Source: Curvibacter soli
Lineage (GTDB): Bacteria; Pseudomonadota; Gammaproteobacteria; Burkholderiales; Burkholderiaceae_C
DNA length: 59,360 nucleotides
Reading direction: 5' to 3'
Assembly (NCBI RefSeq): GCF_029211125.1
Contig: NZ_JARGEN010000039.1
Span: forward strand, 1 to 59,360
Part shown: positions 10,786-19,634 of the stretch, piece after piece
How positions within the stretch are numbered: the first letter of the stretch is position 1
Layout of the letters: every line of letters begins with the position of its first letter
Translations under genes and position numbers: made by a program
Notes under the pieces: model-generated
Databases searched by the model: none
The model's input: only the letters and a program-made list of their open reading frames with translations
What the model was told of the DNA's origin: nothing

Positions 10786-11513
10786 TGACGACACTCCTCC
10801 AATCGGAATCCGCCACCAAGAAAGATACCCAGAAGCTCCAGCGCGCCATCGTCGATGGCCTGGAGGACGTGAAGGGGCAGGATATTCAGGTCTTCGACAC
10901 CGAGCACCTGTCGCCGCTGTTCGAGCGCGTGATCATCGCCTCGGGCACCTCCAACCGCCAGACCAAGGCGCTGGCCGCGAGCGTGCGCGACGCGGTGCGC
11001 GGCGCCGGCTTTCCCAAGCCGCGCGTGGAGGGCGAGGAGAACGGCGAGTGGATCATCGTGGACTGCGGCCAGGCCGTGGCGCACATCATGCAGCCGGCCA
11101 TCCGCCAGTACTACCACCTCGAGGAGATCTGGGGCGACATGCCGGTGCGCCTGAAGCTCGGCGCGCCCAAGCCCGTGGCGGCCGAGAAGCCCGCGCCGCG
11201 CAAACCCGCGGCGAAGAAGGCGGCTGCCGCGCCCAAGGCGCAGGACAAGCCCAAGGCCAAAACCAAGGCCGCACCCGTGACCAAGGCCGCGCCCGTGAAG
11301 AAAAGCGCTGCCAAGCCTGCCGGCAGGACGGTTGCCAAGAAGGCCGCCGCCCCCAAGCCCACGGCTCCCGCCAAGGCCATGAAGACACTGGTGGTGAAGC
11401 CCGCGACCAAGAAGTTGGCGACCAAGAAGTTGGCGACCAAGAAGAGCGCCGCCAAGCCCGCAGCCAAATCTGCCGCCAGGAAGACCGCCACGCGCAAACC
11501 CGCCGCGCGCTGA
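10785..11513 (+). CDS. rsfS: Ribosome silencing factor with a long lysine/alanine-rich tail
   Basis: Residues 14-122 form the RsfS/Iojap domain (VFDTEHLSPLFERVIIASGTSNRQ; GEWIIVDCGQAVAHIMQPAIRQYY), which binds ribosomal protein L14 and blocks subunit joining in stationary phase. Typical proteins end near residue 120. Here 120 more residues follow, made of PAKKAA/APKPTA-type repeats like histone H1 or AlgP tails. A 15-base unit, GCGACCAAGAAGTTG, occurs in tandem near 11402-11440 and shows recent expansion. The tail is strongly basic and likely disordered, and may bind rRNA or DNA. The ATG overlaps the nadD stop (TGATG). Confidence 0.9.
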   Translation: MTTLLQSESATKKDTQKLQRAIVDGLEDVKGQDIQVFDTEHLSPLFERVIIASGTSNRQTKALAASVRDAVRGAGFPKPRVEGEENGEWIIVDCGQAVAHIMQPAIRQYYHLEEIWGDMPVRLKLGAPKPVAAEKPAPRKPAAKKAAAAPKAQDKPKAKTKAAPVTKAAPVKKSAAKPAGRTVAKKAAAPKPTAPAKAMKTLVVKPATKKLATKKLATKKSAAKPAAKSAARKTATRKPAAR

Positions 11514-11525
11514 GGCCCGCGCGCC

Positions 11526-12005
11526 ATGAAGCTGGTCATCGTCGCCGTCGGCCAGCGCATGCCCGAATGGGCGCAGACGGCCTGCGACGACTATGCCAAG
11601 CGCTTCCCGCCCGAACTGCGCGTGGACATCCGCACCGTCAAGACCGAGCCGCGCGGCGCCAAGTCGCAGGGCACACTGCTTGCCGCCGAGCGCGAGCGCA
11701 TCGAGGCGGCCATCCATTCCGGCACGAACCGCGGCGCGCGCATCGTGGCGCTCGACGAGCGCGGCACCGCCCTCACCACCCTGGCGCTCGCCGCGCGGCT
11801 GCGCGACTGGCAGCAGGGCGGCGACGACGTGGCGCTCGTGATCGGCGGGCCCGACGGGCTGGAACCCGCATTGCGCCAGGCCGCGCACGAGCGCATCCGC
11901 CTGTCCGACATGACCCTGCCGCACGCCATGGCGCGCGTGCTGCTCGTCGAGCAGCTCTACCGCGCCTGGTCCGTCAACGCCGGCCACCCGTACCACCGGG
12001 AATGA
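11526..12005 (+). CDS. rlmH: 23S rRNA (pseudouridine1915-N3)-methyltransferase
   Basis: The 159-residue SPOUT enzyme methylates pseudouridine 1915 in helix 69 of 23S rRNA. The sequence starts [20 protein letters not shown] and has the SAM-knot residues [11 protein letters not shown] and the C-terminal [18 protein letters not shown] and HPYHRE. It lies 12 bp after rsfS, as in many proteobacteria. Its TGA stop (12003-12005) is the first part of the TGATCCT border of repeat A1. Confidence 0.97.
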   Translation: MKLVIVAVGQRMPEWAQTACDDYAKRFPPELRVDIRTVKTEPRGAKSQGTLLAAERERIEAAIHSGTNRGARIVALDERGTALTTLALAARLRDWQQGGDDVALVIGGPDGLEPALRQAAHERIRLSDMTLPHAMARVLLVEQLYRAWSVNAGHPYHRE

Positions 12006-12006
12006 T

Positions 12007-12241
12007 CCTAAAAACGGCAGTTGACCGCTTTGTATTCCTTGACAAGCCGCATGCAATCGAGCGTTGACGGCGCCGATGGGGTTCACCTCGTGGGTGAGAG
12101 CGCCATGCACCTGCCAGCACCGCGCTCGGCGCGCCATGCGGCGTTGCTCCTCCTTGCGGGCACCAAGCCCGCCGCGTCGTCGCGTCTTGCCTGGCACCCC
12201 GATCACGGCACCGGCAGGCGCATCCAACCGCCGTTTCCAGG
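12007..12241. repeat. Family A element, long form (A1, 235 bp)
   Basis: Starts CCTAAAAACGGCAGTTGACC and ends GCCGTTTCCAGG, so its ends are inverted copies of CCTGGAAACGGCA (left end with two changes). The outer flanks are also mirrored (TGATCCT and AGGATGATC). The first 110 bp match the short 118-bp form. The rest is a second module (CAGCACCGCGCTCGGCGCG onward) shared with A5. The element follows the rlmH stop directly. No reading frame is convincing. Confidence 0.75.
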
Positions 12242-12246
12242 ATGAT

Positions 12247-12318
12247 CGGGGTATTGCTCCTGTATCGATAGCTGCCACCGCAGGTAGGTAAAGCGCTGGG
12301 GGCCGATTTGGCTTATAA
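12247..12318. repeat. Family E repeat, copy 3, upstream of maf
   Basis: Contains GCTCCTGTATCGATAGCTGC, CGCAGG, AAAGCGCTGGGGGCC and GATTTGGC, the reference layout used here for family E. It ends 14 bp before the maf start and so must lie in the maf leader or promoter region. Confidence 0.55.
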
Positions 12319-12331
12319 GAATTCACCATCC

Positions 12332-12958
12332 ATGACCGGTTTCATCTACCTCGCCTCCCAAAGCCCGCGCCGCCGCCAGCTGCTCGACCAGCTCGGCGTG
12401 CGCCACGAACTGCTGCTGCCCAATGTGTCCGGCGAGGTGCCGGGCGACGTGCAGGAAGATGCCGAGGCCATCGAGGCCGTGCTGAAGAACGAAGCGCCCG
12501 CCGCCTACGTGGAGCGCGTCACGGGCCTGAAGCTCGACGCCGCCATGGCGCGCCGCGCAAGGCGCGGGCTGGCCGACGCGCCCATCCTGTGCTCCGACAC
12601 CACGGTGGCGCTGGGCCGGCGCATCTATGGCAAGCCCGCCGACGCGGCGGACGCGGCGCGCATGCTGGGCGAGCTGTCGGGCACCACGCACCGCGTGCTG
12701 ACCGCCGTGGCGCTGCAGCGCGGCACCAAGCGGCTGCAGGCACTCAGCGTGTCGCAGGTGCGCTTCGCCCCGCTCACGCCCGCGCAGATCGGCGCCTACG
12801 TGGATTCCGGCGAGCCCATGGGCAAGGCCGGAGCCTATGCGGTGCAGGGCAGGGCGGCGGCCCATATCGCCCATATGAGCGGCAGCTACTCGGGCATCAT
12901 GGGCCTGCCCCTGTACGAGACGGCGCAGTTGCTGCGCGCCGCAGGCTTCGCTGTTTGA
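12332..12958 (+). CDS. Maf-family nucleoside triphosphate pyrophosphatase
   Basis: The 208-residue protein hydrolyses non-canonical or excess nucleoside triphosphates. It starts [20 protein letters not shown], the Maf signature, and has [15 protein letters not shown] with the metal-binding aspartate and [13 protein letters not shown]. The inner ATG at 12332 is chosen because Maf proteins begin two or three residues before IYLASxSPRR. It sits between two family A elements. Which Maf subclass (dTTP/UTP or m7GTP type) it belongs to is not clear from sequence alone. Confidence 0.92.
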   Translation: MTGFIYLASQSPRRRQLLDQLGVRHELLLPNVSGEVPGDVQEDAEAIEAVLKNEAPAAYVERVTGLKLDAAMARRARRGLADAPILCSDTTVALGRRIYGKPADAADAARMLGELSGTTHRVLTAVALQRGTKRLQALSVSQVRFAPLTPAQIGAYVDSGEPMGKAGAYAVQGRAAAHIAHMSGSYSGIMGLPLYETAQLLRAAGFAV

Positions 12959-12972
12959 TGGCGAAGGTTTAC

Positions 12973-13090
12973 CCTGGAAACGGCAGTTGACCGCTTCGTA
13001 TCCCTTGCCAGGCCGCATGCAATCGAGCGTTGCCGGCTTCGATGGCGTTCACCTCGTGGGTGAGAGCGCTATGCACCTGCCGTTTCCAGG
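12973..13090. repeat. Family A element, short form (A2, 118 bp)
   Basis: The ends are perfect 13-bp inverted repeats (CCTGGAAACGGCA and TGCCGTTTCCAGG), with an inner dyad TCACCTCGTGGGTGA. It fills the gap between the convergent maf and NUDIX genes. The TTA of the NUDIX stop starts two bases beyond its right end. This short form is the clearest copy of the family. Confidence 0.8.
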
Positions 13091-13091
13091 T

Positions 13092-13709
13092 TTACTCGAT
13101 GTCCAGATGGTGCAGCGAGAACGCGCCCGCCTTGCGGTCGGCGAAATAGCATTCGAGCGTGGTGCGCACCGTACGGAAAGCCAGCTCGTCCCACGGAATC
13201 TCGTCCTCGGCGAACAGCTTCGCCTCGATGGTTTCGTGGCCCGGGTAGAAGCTGTCGTCTAGCAGCCGCGCCAGATAGAACAGGTGCACCTGGCCCACGC
13301 GCCGCACGCTCAGCAGCGTGAACAGGCGGCCCATCTCGATCTGCGCGCCGGCCTCCTCGTCGGTCTCGCGCTGCGCGCCCTCGGCGGTGGTTTCGCCCAG
13401 CTCCATGAAGCCTGCGGGCAGCGTCCATTTGCCCCAGCGCGGCTCGATGTTGCGCTTGCACAGCAGCACCTTCTGCCCCAGCACCGGCACCGTGCCCACC
13501 ACGGTGAGCGGGTTTTCGTAATGGATGGTGTGGCACTGCGGGCACACGGCGCGCTCGCGCGTGTCGCCGTCGTCGGGGATACGGTACGCCACGGCGGCGC
13601 CGCAGTTGCGGCAGTGGCGGATGGGCGTGCGGCCCATGACAACCGGCGGCGGCTGCAAGGGGCCGGGCGAGTCGGGCGCGGGCGGCTGCGCGGGGGCGGA
13701 ATGCTGCAT
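13092..13709 (-). CDS. NUDIX hydrolase with N-terminal zinc ribbon
   Basis: The 205-residue protein has a zinc-ribbon-like CRNCG and CPQC pair followed by a NUDIX domain with box GFMELGETTAEGAQRETDEEAG. The likely substrate is a nucleoside diphosphate derivative (NADH pyrophosphatase or ADP-ribose type), but this is not certain. The start at 13709 includes a proline-rich leader; 13637 (MGRTPIRHC) would give a product closer to many relatives, and no ribosome-binding site decides between them. It is divergent from maiA. The stop abuts repeat A2. Confidence 0.85.
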   Translation of the reverse strand: MQHSAPAQPPAPDSPGPLQPPPVVMGRTPIRHCRNCGAAVAYRIPDDGDTRERAVCPQCHTIHYENPLTVVGTVPVLGQKVLLCKRNIEPRWGKWTLPAGFMELGETTAEGAQRETDEEAGAQIEMGRLFTLLSVRRVGQVHLFYLARLLDDSFYPGHETIEAKLFAEDEIPWDELAFRTVRTTLECYFADRKAGAFSLHHLDIE

Positions 13710-13761
13710 GGCATGGAGTCTACCGGGCGGCGGCACGGAACGCGCTATCCTTGGTGTCTCC

Positions 13762-14427
13762 ATGAAGCTCTACAGCTATTTCCGCTCCTCGGCGTCGTAC
13801 CGCGTGCGCATCGCACTGCAGGTCAAGCAGATCGCCTACACCTACCTGCCCGTGCATCTGGTGCGCGGCGAGCACCGGCAGCCGCCCTACAGCGCGCTGG
13901 CCGCCGACACCCTGGTGCCCCTGCTGGAGCTAGACGATGGCACGCGCATGGGCCAGTCGATGGCCATCATCGAATACATCGACGAAACCTGGCCCGCGCC
14001 GCCGCTGCTGCCGCCCGATGCCCTGGGCCGAGCCCGCGTGCGCGCGCTGGCGCAGATCGTGGCCTGCGAGATCCACCCCCTCAACAACCTGCGCGTGCTG
14101 AAGTACCTGACGCGGGAGGTCGGCGTGGACGAGGCCGCCAAGACGGCGTGGTATCACCACTGGGTGCGCGGCGGGCTGGAGGCGTTCGAGCGCCAGTTGG
14201 TCCTGCTGGCCGAGGCGCGGGCCGCCGTGGGGCTGCCGCCATCGAGGCTGTGCTATGGCGAGCAGCCCACGCTGGCCGATTGCTGCCTGGCGCCGCAGAT
14301 CTTCAACGCGCAGCGCTTCGGCGTGGATCTGTCCGGCCTGGAGCGCACGATGGCCGCATATGCGGCCTGCATGGCGCTGCCGGCGTTCCAGCAGGCCCAC
14401 CCGGCGGCTTGTCCGGACGCGCAATGA
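13762..14427 (+). CDS. maiA: Maleylacetoacetate isomerase (zeta-class glutathione transferase)
   Basis: The 221-residue protein has the zeta-class motif YSYFRSSASYRVRIAL with the catalytic serine and cysteine replaced by the usual SSAS region, then QSMAIIEYIDE in the thioredoxin-like fold and an all-helical C-terminal domain. It isomerises maleylacetoacetate or maleylpyruvate with glutathione in aromatic degradation. No other ring-cleavage gene is near, so the exact pathway is open. Its TGA overlaps the ATG of pgeF (ATGA). Confidence 0.87.
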   Translation: MKLYSYFRSSASYRVRIALQVKQIAYTYLPVHLVRGEHRQPPYSALAADTLVPLLELDDGTRMGQSMAIIEYIDETWPAPPLLPPDALGRARVRALAQIVACEIHPLNNLRVLKYLTREVGVDEAAKTAWYHHWVRGGLEAFERQLVLLAEARAAVGLPPSRLCYGEQPTLADCCLAPQIFNAQRFGVDLSGLERTMAAYAACMALPAFQQAHPAACPDAQ

Positions 14428-15200
14428 CCATGGCGCGGCCTGCCGCCATTGCGGACTGGCTGGTGCCCAACTGGCCCGCGCCACCCGGCGTGCGCGCGCT
14501 GTGCACCACGCGCGCGGGCGGCGCCAGCGCGGCTCCGCGCGACAGCCTGAACCTCGGCGACCACGTGGGCGACGCGCCCGAGGCGGTGCGCGCCAACCGC
14601 GAGTTGCTGCGCGGCGTGGTGCCCGGGCCGGTCTTTCTGCGGCAGGTGCATGGCACGCAGGTGGTGGAACTCGCCCCCGGCACGCCCGACGGCACGCAGG
14701 CCGACGGCTGCACCGCGCACCGGCCAGGCGTGGCCTGCACCATCATGGTGGCCGATTGCCTGCCCGTGCTATTTGCGCGCGGCGACGGCACTGCCGTGGG
14801 CGCGGCGCACGCGGGCTGGCGCGGGCTGGCCGGCGGCGTGCTGGAGGCGGTGGCCGGAGCGCTGGGCGCCGGTGGCGAATGCATCGCATGGCTCGGGCCC
14901 TGCATCGGCCCCAGCGCCTTCGAGGTGGGGCCGGAGGTGCGCGATGCCTTCACGCGGCACGATGCCGCGGCCGCCGCGTGCTTCGCGCCGCACGCCGCGC
15001 ATGCGGGCAAGTGGCTGGCCGACCTGCCCGCGCTGGCGCGGCGGCGGCTGCGCGCGGCGGGCGTCGCGGCGGTCCATGGCAACGACGGCGGCCCCGCGTG
15101 GTGCACGGTGGCGAATCCGCTACGGTTCTTCTCGTACCGGCGCGACGTGCCCGCCCTCGGCGGCGCGGGCCGCTTCGCCGCCTGCGTCTGGCGCGAGTGA
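14424..15200 (+). CDS. pgeF: Purine nucleoside phosphorylase YfiH/LACC1 family (multicopper-oxidase fold)
   Basis: The 258-residue protein has the family metal-binding residues in FLRQVHGTQVV, MVADCLPVL and GAAHAGWRGLAGGV, and ends with CTVANPLRFFSYRRD. Relatives act as zinc-dependent purine nucleoside phosphorylases or adenosine deaminases, and E. coli PgeF also edits peptidoglycan. It is coupled to maiA by an ATGA overlap. Its last 81 bases overlap the small antisense membrane protein gene. Confidence 0.9.
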   Translation: MTMARPAAIADWLVPNWPAPPGVRALCTTRAGGASAAPRDSLNLGDHVGDAPEAVRANRELLRGVVPGPVFLRQVHGTQVVELAPGTPDGTQADGCTAHRPGVACTIMVADCLPVLFARGDGTAVGAAHAGWRGLAGGVLEAVAGALGAGGECIAWLGPCIGPSAFEVGPEVRDAFTRHDAAAAACFAPHAAHAGKWLADLPALARRRLRAAGVAAVHGNDGGPAWCTVANPLRFFSYRRDVPALGGAGRFAACVWRE

Positions 15201-15398
15201 GGGCGCAGGCGCCCGGCGCGCGCGCCGGGCGCGGCGGCGCGCGGGCGTGCCCAGCACATAAACCACGATGGCCAGCGGCAGCAGGCCATACAGCACGAAC
15301 GTGACCGCCGCGCCCAGCAGGCTCCCCTGCGGGCTCGCCGCCTCGGCGACGGCCATCATCGCGGTCACGTACAGCCAGGCAATGACAACCAAGTGCAT
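15120..15398 (-). CDS. Small inner-membrane protein, function unknown
   Basis: The 92-residue product begins MHLVVIAWLYVTAMMAVAEA and has two hydrophobic segments (about residues 1-20 and 25-48, the second LLPLAIVVYVLGTPARRR). A basic, alanine-rich tail follows. The ATG at 15398 has GGAG eight bases upstream. The last 81 coding bases are antisense to pgeF. Similar short membrane proteins ending GTPxRRR occur in related betaproteobacteria as I recall them; no function is known to me. It is divergent from phaC. Confidence 0.6.
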   Translation of the reverse strand: MHLVVIAWLYVTAMMAVAEAASPQGSLLGAAVTFVLYGLLPLAIVVYVLGTPARRRARRARRAPAPSLAPDAGGEAARAAEGGHVAPVREEP

Positions 15399-15481
15399 GA
15401 CATGCTCCAAAGGCTCTGCAACAATGGTATACATGTCGCGCAGCATGCTGCGGCACTACATTCAGCAAGGAGACAGCGCTC

Positions 15482-17173
15482 GTGCATTCCAATGCGGCCT
15501 GGGCCCAAGGCGCCCAGCAATTCCAGCGGACCATGGAAGACGGGTGGAAGCAGGCGCTGGATGCACTCCAGCATCTGCTGCCGACCACGGGCACCCAGCC
15601 GCCCTTCGTGCCGCCGGCCAAGGCCGAAGCCCTGCGCCTGCAATACGTCGAAGAGGCTGCCGCGTTGTGGAACGAGTGCCTGCGCGGCAACCCCGTGAGC
15701 CACGACCGCCGCTTCAGCGGCCCGGCCTGGGCGCACAACCCGGTGGCTGCGTTCTCGGCAGCGGTCTACTCCCTCAACACGCGCACGTTGCTGGCCCTGG
15801 CCGACGCCGTGGAGGCGGACGACAAGACGCGCGCGCGCATCCGCTTCGCGGTGGAGCAGTGGGCGGCGGCGCTGGCGCCGAGCAACAGCCTGGCCGGCAA
15901 CGCGGACGCGCAGCAGCGCGCCATAGAAACCCATGGCGAGAGCATCGCCCAGGGCGTGCGCAACCTGCTGCACGACCTGCGCCAGGGCCACGTGAGCCAG
16001 ACCAACGAGAGCCTGTTCGAGGTCGGACGCAACGTTGCCACCACCGAGGGCGCCGTGGTGTTCGAGAACCCGCTGTTCCAGCTCATCGAATACAAGCCGC
16101 TCACGCCCCGGGTGTACCAGCGCCCGCTGCTGCTGGTGCCGCCGTGCATCAACAAGTACTACATCCTCGACCTGCAACCCGACAACTCGCTGATCCGCTA
16201 CGCGGTGGAGCAGGGCCACCGCACCTTCGTCGTGAGCTGGCGCAACCCGGACGAATCGCTGGCCGACAAGACCTGGGACGATTACGTGCAGGACGCAGTG
16301 ATCGAGGCCGTCGAGCGCGTGCGCGCGCTGACGGGCGCCGACGCCATCAACGCGCTGGGCTTCTGCGTCGGCGGCACGCTGCTTGGCACGGCGCTGGCGG
16401 TGCTGGCGGCGCGCGGCGAGAAACCCGTGGCCTCGGCCACCTTCCTCACCACCTTCCTCGACTTCAGCGACACCGGAGTGCTCGACGTGTTCATCGACGA
16501 GGCGTTCGTGCGCTTCCGCGAGATGCAACTGGGCGAGGGCGGGCTGCTCAAGGGGCAGGAGCTGGCATCCGCCTTCAGCTTCCTGCGGCCCAACGACCTG
16601 GTGTGGAACTACGTGGTGGGCAACTACCTCAAGGGCGAGACGCCGCCGGCCTTCGACCTGCTGTACTGGAACAGCGACTCCACCAACCTGCCCGGGCCGT
16701 TCTACGCCTGGTACCTGCGCAACACGTATTTCGAGAACAACCTCGTCAAGCCGGGCCGCGCGGTGGTTTGCGGGCAGAAGGTGGATTTGCGCAAGGTCGA
16801 TATTCCCGTCTACATCTACGGCTCGCGCGAGGATCACATCGTGCCCATCGGCATGCATGGCGGGGGGGCCTATGCATCCACGCAATGCCTGCCGGGCCCC
16901 AAGCGCTTCGTGATGGGGGCTTCGGGCCACATCGCGGGCGTGATCAACCCTCCATCGAAGAACAAGCGCAGCCACTGGCTGCGCCCAGACGGCAAGCTAC
17001 CGCCCACGCTGGCGCAGTGGCTGCAGGGCGCGCAGGAGCACCCCGGGAGCTGGTGGCCCGACTGGGCCGCCTGGCTCAAGGCGCATGCCGGCAGGCAGGT
17101 TGCCGCGCCGAAGTCATACGGTGCCGAGCCCATCGAGGCTGCGCCGGGCCGCTACGTGCGGCAAAAAGCCTGA
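15482..17173 (+). CDS. phaC: Class I poly(3-hydroxyalkanoate) synthase
   Basis: The 563-residue enzyme polymerises 3-hydroxyacyl-CoA into storage polyester at the granule surface. The lipase-like box GFCVGGTLLG (about residue 299) holds the catalytic cysteine. The aspartate lies in YGSREDHIVP and the histidine in GASGHIAGVINP. The class I N-terminal domain is present. The start is GTG 15482, preceded by AGGAGA; no ATG of suitable position exists. It heads a phaC-phaA-phaB cluster. A 12-bp palindrome GCAGCATGCTGC (15440-15451) lies just upstream. Confidence 0.95.
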   Translation: MHSNAAWAQGAQQFQRTMEDGWKQALDALQHLLPTTGTQPPFVPPAKAEALRLQYVEEAAALWNECLRGNPVSHDRRFSGPAWAHNPVAAFSAAVYSLNTRTLLALADAVEADDKTRARIRFAVEQWAAALAPSNSLAGNADAQQRAIETHGESIAQGVRNLLHDLRQGHVSQTNESLFEVGRNVATTEGAVVFENPLFQLIEYKPLTPRVYQRPLLLVPPCINKYYILDLQPDNSLIRYAVEQGHRTFVVSWRNPDESLADKTWDDYVQDAVIEAVERVRALTGADAINALGFCVGGTLLGTALAVLAARGEKPVASATFLTTFLDFSDTGVLDVFIDEAFVRFREMQLGEGGLLKGQELASAFSFLRPNDLVWNYVVGNYLKGETPPAFDLLYWNSDSTNLPGPFYAWYLRNTYFENNLVKPGRAVVCGQKVDLRKVDIPVYIYGSREDHIVPIGMHGGGAYASTQCLPGPKRFVMGASGHIAGVINPPSKNKRSHWLRPDGKLPPTLAQWLQGAQEHPGSWWPDWAAWLKAHAGRQVAAPKSYGAEPIEAAPGRYVRQKA

Positions 17174-17253
17174 TGCATGGCCCGGACCGCAACGAGGGGC
17201 AATCCCCGCAGCTTGCATCGCAACGACAAATCAACGACAAAGAAAGACGCCAT

Positions 17254-18432
<1,179 letters not shown>

Positions 18433-18740
18433 GCAACCGGGGCGCCGTGCGTGCGGCAGGCGGCAGCAGCCGCACAACCGCTGCCGCGTTTCGCCGCTGG
18501 ACCACCAGGGAGTGTTGTGATTTCCGTGTACTCGGCTTCGTGGGCTGCGTTTCCAGGTTCAAGCGTCGCTCGGAAAACGGCCTGGGCCGTGTGCGTGCGG
18601 GCCCCGAACGGTGAGCCGCATCGCCGTGCCGCGTCAACGCTCCGTGTTTTCCTGAGGACGTCGGGGCGTTCTATCCGGTACAGTATTTGCATGGCCCTCG
18701 CGGGCACGGCAGTCACCACATATCTTCGGAAAGCATCAAA
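18433..18740. other. phaA-phaB intergenic region
   Basis: No gene is visible in these 308 bp. One 15-mer, CGTTTCCAGGTTCAA (18549-18563), is identical to the outer right border of family A copy A3 and may be a solo remnant of that element. A separate phaB promoter is likely given the length, but no clear -35/-10 pair could be chosen by eye. Confidence 0.4.
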
Positions 18741-19478
18741 ATGAGCCAGAAAGTCGCATACGTCACCGGCGGCATGGGCGGTATCGGAACCGCGATTTGC
18801 CAGCGCCTGCACAAAGAGGGCTTCAAGGTCATCGCGGGCTGCGGCCCCACGCGCGACTACCCCAAATGGCTGGCCGAGCAGCATGCGCTGGGCTACGAGT
18901 TCCACGCCTCGGTCGGCAACGTCGGGTCGTGGGATTCCACCGTCGAGGCGTTCACTCTTGCCCGGAAAGAGCACGGCAGCATCGACGTACTGGTCAATAA
19001 CGCGGGCATCACGCGCGACCGCATGTTCCTCAAGATGACGCCCGAGGAGTGGACGGCGGTCATCGAAACCAACCTCAACAGCATGTTCAACGTGACCAAG
19101 CAGGTCGTGGACGACATGGTGGAAAAAGGCTGGGGCCGCATCATCAACATCTCGTCCGTGAACGGCGAGAAGGGCCAGGCCGGACAGACCAACTATTCCG
19201 CCGCCAAGGCCGGCATGCACGGCTTCACGATGGCGCTGGCGCAGGAGTTGGCCGGCAAGGGCGTGACGGTCAACACCGTGAGCCCCGGCTACATCGGCAC
19301 CGACATGGTTCGCGCCATCCGCCAGGACGTGATCGACAAGATCGTCAGCACCATTCCCGTCAAGCGCCTGGGCGAGCCCGGCGAGATCGCCTCCATCATC
19401 GCCTGGCTGGCATCGGACGAAAGCGGCTACTCCACGGGGGCGGACTTCTCCGTCAACGGCGGCCTGCACATGGGCTGA
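18741..19478 (+). CDS. phaB: Acetoacetyl-CoA reductase
   Basis: This 245-residue short-chain dehydrogenase reduces acetoacetyl-CoA to (R)-3-hydroxybutyryl-CoA with NADPH. It has the nucleotide loop TGGMGGIGTAI, the family PhaB segment CGPTRDYPKWL, NNAGITRD, and the catalytic serine and YSAAK motif in the middle. The start MSQKVAYVTGG at 18741 is chosen on family length. It completes the polymer pathway with phaA and phaC. Confidence 0.95.
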   Translation: MSQKVAYVTGGMGGIGTAICQRLHKEGFKVIAGCGPTRDYPKWLAEQHALGYEFHASVGNVGSWDSTVEAFTLARKEHGSIDVLVNNAGITRDRMFLKMTPEEWTAVIETNLNSMFNVTKQVVDDMVEKGWGRIINISSVNGEKGQAGQTNYSAAKAGMHGFTMALAQELAGKGVTVNTVSPGYIGTDMVRAIRQDVIDKIVSTIPVKRLGEPGEIASIIAWLASDESGYSTGADFSVNGGLHMG

Positions 19479-19634
19479 CGGGGCTTCTCCGCCCGGCGCG
19501 GGCGGACGGGCTTGCTTTCCTGCCGCGCCGTCCGGCGAATGCGGTTATAACGGTCCATGCCCCGGTGGCGGCGCCGGGCAGCGCCGCCGCGGCAGTGCCT
19601 GCCGCGCATATCCCCCTGCGGAGGAGCCCGGTCC

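Noticed and set aside
18630-18700. A LexA-type or sigma-70 promoter site before phaB
   Set aside because: No CTGT-N8-ACAG box and no -35/-10 pair with reasonable spacing could be found.
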